From NCBI RefSeq assembly GCF_018294505.1, contig NC_057809.1, positions 503,314,506 through 503,378,505 on the forward strand: 64,000 nt of DNA, read 5' to 3'. The position numbers were made by a program, and so were the translations under genes. The stretch's first letter is position 1. Every line of letters starts with the position of its first letter. Below, in pieces: positions 32,784-43,485 of this stretch. The notes under the pieces were generated by a model, which saw nothing but the letters and a program-made list of their open reading frames with translations, did not search any database and was not told the DNA's origin. Source of the DNA: Triticum aestivum (Eukaryota > Streptophyta > Magnoliopsida > Poales > Poaceae).

Positions 32784-32801
32784 TGGTGTCGTTGCCGGGG
32801 A
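32784..32801 (+). promoter_or_regulatory. Primer binding site of gypsy C (tRNA-Asp type)
   Basis: TGGTGTCGTTGCCGGGGA, 12 bases after the LTR. It resembles the TGGCGCCGTTGCCGGGGA site common in Athila-like grass elements, with two C-to-T changes. Confidence 0.75.
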
Positions 32802-32878
32802 GTGTAGCGCCTTTGGTAGGTGGAATTTGGTAAGGAAAAATTTATATAGTGTGCTGAAATTTACTGTCACTTGTTACT

Positions 32879-33992
32879 ATGGAAAGTAATTCTCTGAGGG
32901 GCTTGTTCGGGGTATCTTCACCCCGTCCAGTAGAGCAAAGAGTTGCTCCTCAACCTACTGAACCTATTGAAAATGAAACTCCTTTTGAATTTCCTTCGGG
33001 TATGATGGAAAAACTGCTAGCTAACCCTTTTACAGGAGATGGAACAAAGCATCCTGATGAGCACTTAATATATGATGGAAAAGCTTGCAGGTATACCCGA
33101 TGATGTTGCTAAGAAGAAGGTCTTCCCTTTATCTTTGAAGGGAGACGCATTGATATGGCCTCGCGAAGTTGAGATCATGGGACTATAAAAGATTGAAGTT
33201 GGAATTTCATCAAAAGTATTACCCTACGCATCTTGTTCATCGTAATCGCAATTATATATATAATTTCTGGCCTCGCGAAGGAGAAAGCATCGCTCAAGCT
33301 TGGGGGAGGCTTAAATCAATGTTATATTCATGCCCCAATCATGAGCTCTCAAGAGAAATGATCATTCAAAATTTATACGCTCGAGTTTCTCATAACAATC
33401 GCACCATGCTCGATAATTCTTGTGCTGGCTCTTTTATGATGAAGACTATTGAATTCAGATGGAATTTATTGGATAGAATTAAACGCAACTCTGAAGATTG
33501 GGACCTCGACGAAGGTAAGGAGTCGGGTATGACACCTAAGTTTGATTGTGTTAAATCTTTTATGGACACCGATATTTCCCGTAAGTTTAGCACTAAATAT
33601 GGACTTGACTCTAAGATAGTAGCTTCTTTATGTGAATCTTTTGCTACTTATGTTGATCTCCCTAAGGAGAAGTGGTTTAAATATCATACTCCCATAGAAG
33701 TAAAAGTAGCTGCACCTATTAAAGTTGAAGAAAATACTGTCACTTATAATGATCCTATTGTTCCTACTTATATTGAGAAACCACCTTTCCCTGTTAGAAT
33801 AAAGGATCATGCTAAAGCTTCAACTGTTGTTTGTAAAAGCAATATTACAACTTATACACCTCCTGAGCAAGTTAAAGTAGAACCTAATATTGCTATTGTT
33901 AAAGATCTCTTGTCTGATAATATTAGTGGGCATGTTATTCAGTTCGAAGGTGAAACTACTAGAATTGCTAGACCTTGTGATAAAGATAAAGG
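32879..33992 (+). pseudogene. Gypsy C gag, disrupted
   Basis: ATG at 32879. The first 74 codons (ENETPFEFPSGMMEKLLA) stop at about 33103. The next frames carry KLAGIPDDVAKKKVFPLSLKG, then YKRLKLEFHQKYYPTHLVHR and REGESIAQAWGRLKSML, the conserved capsid core of plant gypsy gag. The 281-codon piece at 33169-34014 continues with a segment homologous to the gypsy A fragment (STKYGLDS, PPFPVRIKDHA). Small deletions shift the frame near 33090-33165. The end is created by a foldback insertion at about 33990. Confidence 0.85.
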
Positions 33993-34303
33993 AGATTTAC
34001 ATTTTTTTCCCTAACTTTGTCCTGACCTCATCTTTACCCCTAAATAAAAATAGTGCTCAACTTTGCCCCTCTTCTGTTAAGTGTGCTTATATAAATGCCC
34101 TTCCGTACATTTTCCGTCTAGTCAAAGGCCTTTGACCGTTAAGTGCGCGTATAGAAAAATTTAATGGTCAAAGGCCTTTGACTGGACGGAAAATGTACGG
34201 AAGGGCATTTCTATAAGCGCACCTAACGGAAGAGGGGCAAAGTTGAGAACTGTTTTTATTTAGGGGTAAAGATGAGGTCGGGACAAAGTTAGGGGGGAAA
34301 ATG
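33990..34303. mobile_element. Foldback MITE with about 145-base arms
   Basis: Nearly the whole segment is one inverted repeat. The left arm starts TTTTTTCCCTAACTTTGTCC and the right arm ends GGACAAAGTTAGGGGGGAAA. Matching inner words are CAACTTTGCCCCTCTTC and its complement, CCTTCCGTACATTTTCCGTC and its complement, and GTCAAAGGCCTTTGAC near the centre on both arms. The loop is only about 20 bases around 34150. It separates gag from pol of gypsy C and adds stops. Target duplication is unclear (perhaps ATG/CAT). Superfamily not assigned. It could form a long hairpin RNA. Confidence 0.8.
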
Positions 34304-37300
34304 GAATTGGCCCTACATAGACCTGTGGTAGGCGTGCCTGTTATTTCTGTTAAAATAGGAGATCATTGTTATCATGGCTTATGTGATATGGGTGCTAGTG
34401 CTAGTGTAATACCTATTGACTTATACGAAGAAATTAAGAATGAAATTGCACCTGCTGAGTTAGAAGGTATTGATGTCACAATTAAACTTGCCAATAGAGA
34501 TACTATTTCACCAATTGGAATTGTTAGAGATGTTGAAGTCTTGTGTGGGAAAACTAAATATCCTGCTAATTTTCTTGTTCTTGGTTCCCCACAAGATAGC
34601 TTTTGTCCCATTATATTTGGTAGACCCTTCTTAAATACTGTCAATGCTACCATAGATTGCACAAAGAATGTTGTTACTATTGGCTTGGATGATATGGTTC
34701 ATGAGTTTAATCTCTCTAAATTTAGTAAACAACATCGTGAGGAAGAATTACCTAGTAAGGATGAAATTTTTGGTCTTGCTTCTATTGCCGTACCTCCTAG
34801 TGATCCTTTAGAACACTATTTGCCAGACCATGAAAATGATATGTTCATGACTGAAAGAAGGGAAATAGATGAAGTATTCTTTAAACAGGGACCTATTCTG
34901 CAACATAATTTGCCTGTTGAAATTTTAGGGGATCCTCCTCCACCCAAGGGTGATCCCGTGTTTGAGCTTAAACCTTTGCCTGATAATCTTAAATATGCTT
35001 ATCTTGATGAAAATAAGATATATCCTATTATTATTAGTGCTAACCTTTCAAAGCATGAAGAAGAAAGATTATTGAAAACTCTGAAGAAGCATCGTGCTGC
35101 TATTGGATATACTCTTGATGATCTTAAGGGCATTAGTCCCACTCTATGTCAACATAAAATAAATTTGGAAGCAGATGTCAAACCAGTTCGTGATCCTCAA
35201 CGACATCTGAATCCTAAAATGAAAGAAGTGGTAAGAAAAGAAATACTAAAGCTTCTAGAGGCAGGTATAATCTATCCCGTTGCTGATAGTGAGTGGGTAA
35301 GTCATGTCCATTGTGTCCCTAAGAAGGGAGGTATTATTGTTGTTCCTAATGATAAAGATGAATTGGTTCCACAAAGAATTATCATAGGTTATAGGATGGT
35401 AATAGATTTCCGCAAATTAAATAAAGCTACTAAGAAAGATCATTACCCCTTACCTTTTATTGATCAAATTCTAGAAAGATTTTGCAAACATACACACTAT
35501 TGATTTCTAGATGGTTATTCTGGTTTCTCTCAAATACCTGTGTCGGCTAGAGATCAATCAAAGACTACTTTTACATGCCCTTTTGGTACTTTTGCTTATA
35601 GACGTATGCCTTTTGGTTTATGTAATGCACCTGCTACCTTTCAAAGATGCATGATGGCTATATTCTCTGACTTTTGTGAAAAGATTTGTGAGGTTTTCAT
35701 GGACGACTTTTCCGTCTATGGTTCCTCTTTTGATGATTGCTTGAGCAATCTTGATCGAGTTTTGCAGAGATGTGAAGAAACTAATCTTGTCTTGAATTGG
35801 GAAAAGTGACACTTTATGGTTAATGAAGGTATTGTCTTGGGGCACAAAGTTTCTGAAAGAGGTATTGAAGTTGATAAAGCCAAGGTTGGTGCTATTGAAA
35901 AGATGCCATGTCCCAAGGACATCAAAGGTATAAGAAGTTTCCTTGGTCACGCTGGATTTTATAGGAGATTCATTAAGGACTTCTCAAAAATTTCTCGGCC
36001 TCTGACTAATTTATTGCAAAAAGATATACCATTTGTCTTTGATGATGATTGTGTAGAAGCATTTGAAATACTTAAGAAAGCATTAATCTCTGCACCTGTT
36101 GTTCAACCACTTGATTCTAATTTACCCTTTGAAATTATGTGTGATGCTAGTGATTATGCTGTAGGTGTTGTTCTAGGGCAAAGAGTTGATAAGAAATTAA
36201 ATGTTATTCATTATGCTAGTAAGGCTCTAGACAATGCTCAAAGAAATTATGCTACTACTGAAAAAGAGCTTTTAGCAGTTGTATTTGCTTGTGATAAGTT
36301 CAGACCTTATATTGTTGATTCTAAAGTAATTGTTCAAACTGATCATGCTGCTATTAAATACATTATGGAAAATAAAGATGCTAAACCTAGAATTATTAGA
36401 TGGGTTCTCTTGCTACAAGAATTTGATTTGCATATTGTTGATAGAAAGGGAGCTGAGAACCCCATTGCAAACAACTTGTCTAGGTTAAAAAATATTCTTG
36501 ATGACCCACTACCTATTAATGACAGCTTTCTTGATGAACAATTAAATGTTATAAGTACTTCTCGTAGTACTCCATGGTATGCTGATTATGCTAATTATAT
36601 TATTGCTAAGTTTATACCACCTAGCTTCACATACCAACAAAAGAAAAAGTTCTTTTATGATTCGAGACATTACTTTTGGGATGACCCACATCTTTATAAA
36701 GAAGGAGTAGATGGTGTTATTAGACGTTGTGTACCTGAGCATGAACAGGAACAAATCATACGCAAGTGTCATTCCGAGGCTTATGGAGGACACCACGCTG
36801 GAGATAGAACTGCACATAAGGTATTGCAATCTGGTTTTTACTGGCCTGCTCTCTTCAAGGATGCTCGTAAGTTTGTCTTGTCTTGTGATAAATGTCAAAG
36901 AATTGGTAATATTAGTAGACATAGAGAAATGCCTATGAATTATTCACTCGTTATTGAACCATTTGATGTTTGGGGCTTTGATTATATGGGACCTTTTCCT
37001 GCCTCTAATGGATATACACATATTTTAGTTGTTATTGATTACGTTACTAAGTGGGTAGAAGCTATTCCAACTAGTAGTGCTGATCATAACACTTCTATTA
37101 AAATGCTTAAGGAAGTTATTTTCCTGAGGTTTGGAGTCCCTAGATACTTAATGACTGATGGTGGTTCACACTTTATTCATGGTGCTTTCCGTAAAATGCT
37201 TGCTAAATATGACGTTAATCATAGAATTGCATCTCCTTATCACCCTCAGTCTAATGGTCAAGTAGAGTTGAACAATAGAGAGCTCAAATTAATTTTGCAA

Positions 37301-37837
37301 AAGACCGTTAATAGGTCTAGAAAGAATTGGTCTAAGAAACTTGATGATGCATTATGGGCTTATAGAACTGCATACAAAAATCCTATGGGTATGTCTCCGT
37401 ATAAAATGGTTTATGGAAAAGCATGTCACTTACCTCTCGAACTAGAACATAAGGCATATTGGGCTATTAAGGAGCTCAACTATGATTTTAAACTTGTCGG
37501 TGAGAAGAGGTTATTTGATATTAGCTCACTTGATGAATGGAGAACCCAAGCTTATGAAAATGCTAAGTTGTTTAAAGAAAAAGTCAAAAGATGGCATGGC
37601 AAAAGGATACAAAAGCGTGAGTTTAATGTAGGTGATTATGTATTGCTATACAACTCTCGTTTAAGATTTTTTGCAGGCAAACTTCTCTCTAAATGGGAAG
37701 GCCCCTATGTTATCGAAGAGGTCTATCGTTCTGGCGCCATAAAGATCAACAACTTTGAAGGCACAAACCTGAAGGTGGTAAACGGTCAAAGAATCAAACA
37801 TTATATCTCAGGTAATACCATAAATGTTGAAACTAAT
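34301..37837 (+). pseudogene. Gypsy C pol: protease, RT, RNase H, integrase, two TGA stops
   Basis: One frame runs from 34301 to 37837 with only two stops, TGA at 35501-35503 and TGA at 35807-35809. Protease: GLCDMGASASVIP near the start. RT: RMVIDFRKLNKATKKDHYP, then RRMPFGLCNAPATFQRCM and catalytic FMDD (about 35696-35707). RNase [14 protein letters not shown] and [14 protein letters not shown]. Integrase: HHCC zinc region ([17 protein letters not shown]), catalytic Asp in GFDYMGPFP, Asp in LMTDGGSHF, Glu in [10 protein letters not shown]. The C-terminus ([16 protein letters not shown]) is cut by gypsy E; the visible TGA at 37838 belongs to E's LTR. The real end is at 47072-47146. Function: polyprotein processing, reverse transcription, integration. 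RT is split by both stops. Confidence 0.92.
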
Positions 37838-38318
37838 TGAGGGAGTCCTGGATTAGGGGGTGTTCGGATAGCCAAACTATACTTTCAGCCGAACTCCTGG
37901 ACTATGAAGATACAAGATCGAAGACTTCGTCCCGTGTCCGGAAGGGACTTTCCTTGGCGTGGAAGGCAAGCTTGGTGATATGGATATTTAGATCTCCTAC
38001 CATTGTAACAGACTTTGTGTAACCCTAACCCTCTCCAGTGTCTATATAAACTGGAGGGTTTTAGTCCGTAGGACAACATAGACAACAACAATCATACCAT
38101 AGGCTAGCTTTTAGGGTTTAGCCTCTCCGATCTCGTGGTAGATCTACTCTTGTACTACCCATATCATCAATATTAATCAAGCAGGACGTAGGGTTTTACC
38201 TCCATCGAGAGGGCCCGGACCTGGGTAAAACTTCGTGTCCCTTGCCTCCTATTACCATCCGGCCTAGACGCACAGTTCGGGACCCCCTACCCGAGATCCG
38301 CCGGTTTTGACACCGACA
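37838..38318 (+). repeat. Gypsy E 5' LTR
   Basis: 481 bases, TGAGGGAGTC to ACACCGACA, with TATA box GTCTATATAAACTGG at about 38040-38054. The sequence following the LTR (TTGGTGCTTTCATTGAGAG, 38319-38337) should hold the primer binding site. Confidence 0.92.
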
Positions 38319-38344
38319 TTGGTGCTTTCATTGAGAGTTCCTCT

Positions 38345-39732
38345 GTGTCGTCGCCATCAGGAAGGATGCCTTGCCCCGTCTTTAAAGACGGCACCGTTGC
38401 TAAGGGAGCTTTGGCTGTCGGCCAAACCCTCCGGCTAGGTGGTTTTCTTATGACCGCCCGTTCAGCTTCTGCGCCGACGATGACCTCTCGGGCCATCGAA
38501 AACAATCTTCATGTCAGCTCGGAACTCGCCGAGCAGTTAGATCCAATGGAGCTCTCCTCCATAAACGAGCTCTTGGATCGCTTCGCCGCCCTGTGAGTCG
38601 CTACGGATTACGACCAGATTGGGCCTAAACCTGATCTGAGAGAGATTAACTCTCCCCAAGTCACCCATCACGTTGCCGTGGTAGAGGGACAGTGCGGCAA
38701 CCCTTCATCTATCTTAAGGACTCGTTACATCTGGATTCCCAATCCCTCCAAGTCGGATACCCGCGGAGGGGAGGATATCACTCAAGACCTGAACTTAGAA
38801 TCAGGCGACGGACTGGATTCATTGGACAACATCCAGGAATCCAAATTTTCGAATTCGGAAATTCCTCGGCCTCTGAGCCTCAGATGGGGTGAGGCTTCGG
38901 ATTTAAGTCCACCCACCCACCCGAACATTAGCGATCTATCCCAAATTAGGCAAGAGCCCGAAGAAACGGTACATCATTACTAGGCCAGATTCCTCCTGGT
39001 TATGAACAGGATAAAGGACTGTCGCGAGGAAGACGCGATTTCATTCTTCTGCAATAATTGCACGGACAAGGGAATCCTCAACGCCATAAGTCGCTGTGAT
39101 ATTACACGCTTCGCTGACTTGGCATCCATAGTACGAAAGTACTGTGCGATGGAAAGCGCCCAAAAAACCGAAATAAAATTTTGGGACAATCCGGCCCTGA
39201 ATGCAAACCCAGTCCGAAATAAAAGGGTGCATCATCGCCAAACACCCGAGTCAAAAACCAAAAAGCAAAAACCCTCTACAGGGCATGGAACCGAATTGGA
39301 AGGATGGCTTAATGGACCCTGTAAAATTCACAGTACAGAGGACGCCACACCAACTCACAGCCTTAGAGCACGTTGGATACTCCGGCAGGTGGCCAAAATT
39401 GGCGAAAATCTCCTAATTCCGGAGGCCACAGAAAGCCACCCTAGAGACACCAATACGGTATTAACAGTCTTCGAGACCTTCACATCAAATAATATGCGAA
39501 AAAGGACACTCCGCAGCCTTGCCGAAGTCTACCAAGTAGCAACAATAAACCCATGGAGTGACACGGCTATTACCTTTAACGCCAGTGATGAACCTAAATT
39601 CCGAACAGCCCGAGCACCAGCCGCATTGGTCCTCAGTCCAATAGTGGACAACTTTCATCTTACCAAGGTACTCATGGACGGCGGCAGCGGATTGAACCTC
39701 ATTTATGAGGAAACTCTTCAAAAATGGAAATA
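38345..39732 (+). pseudogene. Gypsy E gag and protease region, broken
   Basis: Frames from 38345 (MSSPSGRMPCPVFKDG) onward carry the gag. A stop occurs at 38594-38596. A TAG at 38981-38983 splits the capsid core, which has NRIKDCREEDAISFFCNNCT and FADLASIVRKYCAME. The aspartic protease is at the end: KVLMDGGSGLNLIYEETL, where D-G-G-S is the active-site form usual in this lineage. A one-base frame change at about 39720 precedes RT. The gag would form the particle and the protease would process it. Confidence 0.8.
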
Positions 39733-42711
39733 GACTGGAACCGCATCGAGCGAAGCAGCACAACCTTTAGAGGAATAATCCCCAGTCGGGAAGCGCGCTG
39801 TACAGGAAAAATCACACTAGATGTGGTGTTCAGCACGCTGGATAATTACAGGTCTGAAGAGGTCACGTTCCATGTGTCCCCGTTCAGCAGCGGTTATCAC
39901 GCTCTGCTAGGGCGGGAAGCGTTTACAATCTTCCAAGCAATACCCCATTACGGGTACATGAAGCTCAAGATGCCCGGGCCCAACGGGATCATCACTCTCG
40001 CTCGTGATCCGAACATAGCACTCCGCGCCGAAAACAAGACAGCTGCACTGGCCCTCGAGGCACTATCCGAAGCCCTAGCGGCTGAGGAACTGACTGCGCT
40101 ATGCTCTACGGTGAATAGGGATGACGTGGTACTCGACAAAAGATCCAAGTCCACCTCCTTTAAACCAGCGGACGAAATACTCAAATTCCAAGTCCATCCA
40201 ACGGACCCCAATAAAACAGCTTCCATCGGGGCACAGTTAAACCCTGACGTAGACGCCGCACTGCAAGAGTTCCTACGAGAGAACTGGGACATTTTCGCCT
40301 GGAACCCTTTAGACATGCCAGGAATCCCACGTAGGCTGGCCGACCACAGCTTAAATATCCGAACAGAATTCAAACCTGTCAAACAGGCTCTTCGGCGTTT
40401 TTCCGAACCTAAGAGACAGGCCATGGGAGAGGAGCTAGCAAAGCTATTGGATGCCGGATTCATCAGAGATATAAAACATCCGGACTGGCTAGCAAACCTG
40501 GTGATGGTACCAAAGAAGGACAAATCCTGGCGCCTGTGCGTTGATTTTAAAGACCTTAACAAGGCTTGCCCAAAGGATCCCTTCCCCCTCCCCCGCATCA
40601 ATCAAATTATCGACGCTACTGCAGGACACGATTCCCTCGACGCATATTCCGGCTACCATCAAATCAAGATGGCAGAATCAGACCAAGCCACAACGACATT
40701 CATCACACCATACGGCCCTTTCTGCTTCAACACAATGCCCTTCGGGCTTAAAAACGCCGGCGCAACATATCAGACATGATTCAGACATTGAGCTCCTCCC
40801 GTTCGACATAACTTATAAGCCACGGCGAGCCATCAAGTTGCAAGTCTTGGCCGACTTCATCGCAGAATGGACGGAGGCCGAACACCCTAAAGAGTACGGC
40901 ACATATTCAAATTGGATCATGCATTTCGACGGGTCCAAGATGTTGGCCGGGCTGGGGGTTGGCGTCGTTTTGGCGTCCCCCACAGGAGACACAGTTCAAT
41001 ACGTGCTCCAGATTATGTACACAGACTCCAACAATGCAGCCGAATATGAGGCCCTTTTACATGGTCTCCGGATGGCAGTATCCATGGGCATTCAACACCT
41101 AGAGGTGCGCGGGGACTCGAACCTCGCAATATCCTAAATAAATGGAGACTTTGATGCCAAGGATCCAAAGATGGCGGCTTACCGCAACGCCGTCCTAAAA
41201 ATGTCATCTCGGTTCGAAGGGCTTGAATTTCACCACATAGCCCGGGAAAATAATCAGGCGGCAGATGTCCTGGCACGCATCAGCGCAAAACGCGATGCAG
41301 TCCCCCCAACATCTTCTTGGAAAGGCTGTTCAAGCCATCCGTAGTATGGGAAGGGGAACCGCACAATAACAGCACGGACCCAACCGCACCGCCCGACACC
41401 GAACATTCTGACACAATCGGCGGCTCTGCCAATGAAATAACACCTTCAGCCCACGTAATAATGGCCATCATCGCCCCGTGGACAGAACCATTCCTCGCCT
41501 ACCTTATTAGGCAGGAACTCCCCGAGGACCAAAACGAGGCACGCTGCATAGTGCGGCGATCCAAAGCCTACAAAGTCCACGAGGGAGAGCTTTATAAGAA
41601 AAGCACTACCGGAGTCCTTCAAAGGTGTATCTCCGAAGAGGAAGGGCGGAACCTCCTGGCTGAAATTCATGCTGGACTCGGCGGTCATCACGCTGCAGCT
41701 CGGTCCCTTATGAGCAAGGCCTTCCACACAGGCTTTTACTGGCCGACAGCCCAGGCAGATGCCCAGGACTTAGTCCAACGATGCACCGGTTGCCAGCACT
41801 TCGCAAACCAAAGCCATATGCCACCCACCGCCCTCCAAACTATCCCCATCACTTGGCCCTTTGCGGTCTGGGGGCTTGATATGGTTGGACCCCTTAAAGG
41901 CGGAACCCACAAGCACAAATACTTACTGGTCATGGTGGATAAGTTCACCAAATGGATAGAAGCCAAGCCTGTTAAGACGGCCGAATCCGGACCTGTGATA
42001 GACTTTATATCCGGGGTTGTACACCGTTACAGCGTCCCCCACAGCATCATCACCGATAATGGCACGAACTTTATGGCTGACGAGGTAAAACTCTGGTGCA
42101 AAAACATGGGCATCAAGCTCGATTATGCTTCCGTCTATCACCCACAAACTAACGGCCAGGTCGAACGTGCAAATGGTCTTATCATGAGCGGCACTAAACC
42201 CAGATTAGTGCGGTCCCTCAAGGAATCTAACACGCACTGGGTAGAGGAGCTCGACTCCGTACTCTGGGGGCTGTGGACCACGCTGAATTGCACCACCGGA
42301 TACGCACCATTCTTTATGGTGTACGGTGCTGAGGCAGTTTTGCCTTGCGACATAATTCATGACTCACCTCGAGTGCGCATGTACGAAGAACGAGAAGCCG
42401 AGCTCGAACGGTAGGACAGTTTGGACGCATTAGAGGAGGAGCGTGACGTGGCAAAATCCCGTTCTGCATTTTATCAACAGCAGGCTCGAAGATACCAAAG
42501 CAGAGAAGTACGGGCCAAAAATTACAATGTTGGCGAATTAGTTCTACGCCTACCAGACAAGAAAAAGGACAAACTCAAGCCCAAGTGGGAAGGTCCCTTC
42601 ATAATTGACCAAGTCCTGACTGGTGGAGTGTACCGCCTGCGAAATGCATCGGATAACCGACTCAAGCCGAACCCATGGAACGCAGCCCATCTCCGAAGAT
42701 TCTATGCCTAG
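39724..42711 (+). pseudogene. Gypsy E pol with deletion of the RT catalytic region
   Basis: RT is present up to about 40778 (DKSWRLCVDFKDLNKACP, YSGYHQIKMAESDQATTTF, FNTMPFGLKNAGATYQ). It then jumps at about 40780 to the end of the classical RNase H part (AIKLQVLADFIAEWTEAE), so the segment with the catalytic Y-x-D-D and most of the first RNase H is missing. Next is the additional archaeal-type RNase H of Tat elements (MHFDGSKMLAGLGVGVVLAS, NNAAEYEALLHGL, AADVLARISA), with a TAA at 41135-41137. Integrase follows in 41317-42414: GLGGHHAAARSLMSKAF and CTGCQHF (zinc), GLDMVGPLKGG, ITDNGTNFM and NGQVERANGL (D, D, E). A TAG at 42412-42414 interrupts the C-terminus, which continues to FYA at 42711. 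Cannot reverse transcribe itself. Confidence 0.9.
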
Positions 42712-43485
42712 CGCCGGATCCTGTGTTCGTCTCCTTACTCTGTCCATTTTTTTATATACTTTCTGTCTTACATTCCTCTCCTTGTGTCTCTCTCTCTCTT
42801 ATAGCCTTTAAAGGCTCACAAATTGACGCGCTATCGGTGCTCAGTAAACCTGGGGGCTTCTTTAAATAGAAGCTTATTTATACGGGCTTCATGCCCAACA
42901 CATGTGTCAAACTTCCGCATGTACCTTTTATTCACAATTATATGCATCGATATGACTTAAGTTTTGGCCAAGCTGGGTTGCCTAGCTCCTGTGCTTACCC
43001 CTACGTTCCCGATTGTTCGGCTAGGTGGTAAAGGGAGCACCTCTGCGATTGTTACTGCCGGTTCAGCCGGACGTGTACCTCAGACTGGGTGAAGCCGAAA
43101 GCTAGCGTTCTTAAGGGAATATTCGGTCGGTGAACTAAAGATGATCTTTTTTTATCTACATGCCCCTAGATGTTTTTCCTGCGTTTCTTTTTGCAGCATG
43201 GACATGCACTTTAGGGCATGCCTCCCAGGGAAAGGAACCCCTAATGGAACTATTCTCCCTGGAAGATGTTTCTTACTAACCATGTAATATAACATAACTA
43301 GTCGGGCACTTGTCTGTTCACACACTAATGACCCCTACGCCTGGTCTCCATGCATTCCCCGGTTCTTATTTAATCGCATGGAAATTCGGGCCGTCAGATC
43401 CCGAGGCTGAAGCGAAAAGGTCGTCCATGACAAATGATCTACAATCCGGCTAGAAGGCATTATAAATGTCAATTAAATTACATAG
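42712..43485 (+). other. Gypsy E spacer between pol and antisense gene
   Basis: Non-coding, with CCTGGGGGCTTCTTTAAATAG at about 42850. It is T-rich at 42750-42800. This would hold the 3' ends of both convergent transcripts. Confidence 0.5.

Noticed and set aside
34301..35503. Alternative reading: TGA codons recoded in gypsy C
   Set aside because: No basis for TGA recoding in plant nuclear genes; simple mutation explains both stops.
39948..40601. 217-codon minus-strand ORF opposite gypsy E RT
   Set aside because: The plus strand encodes a clear RT; the opposite frame is a shadow.
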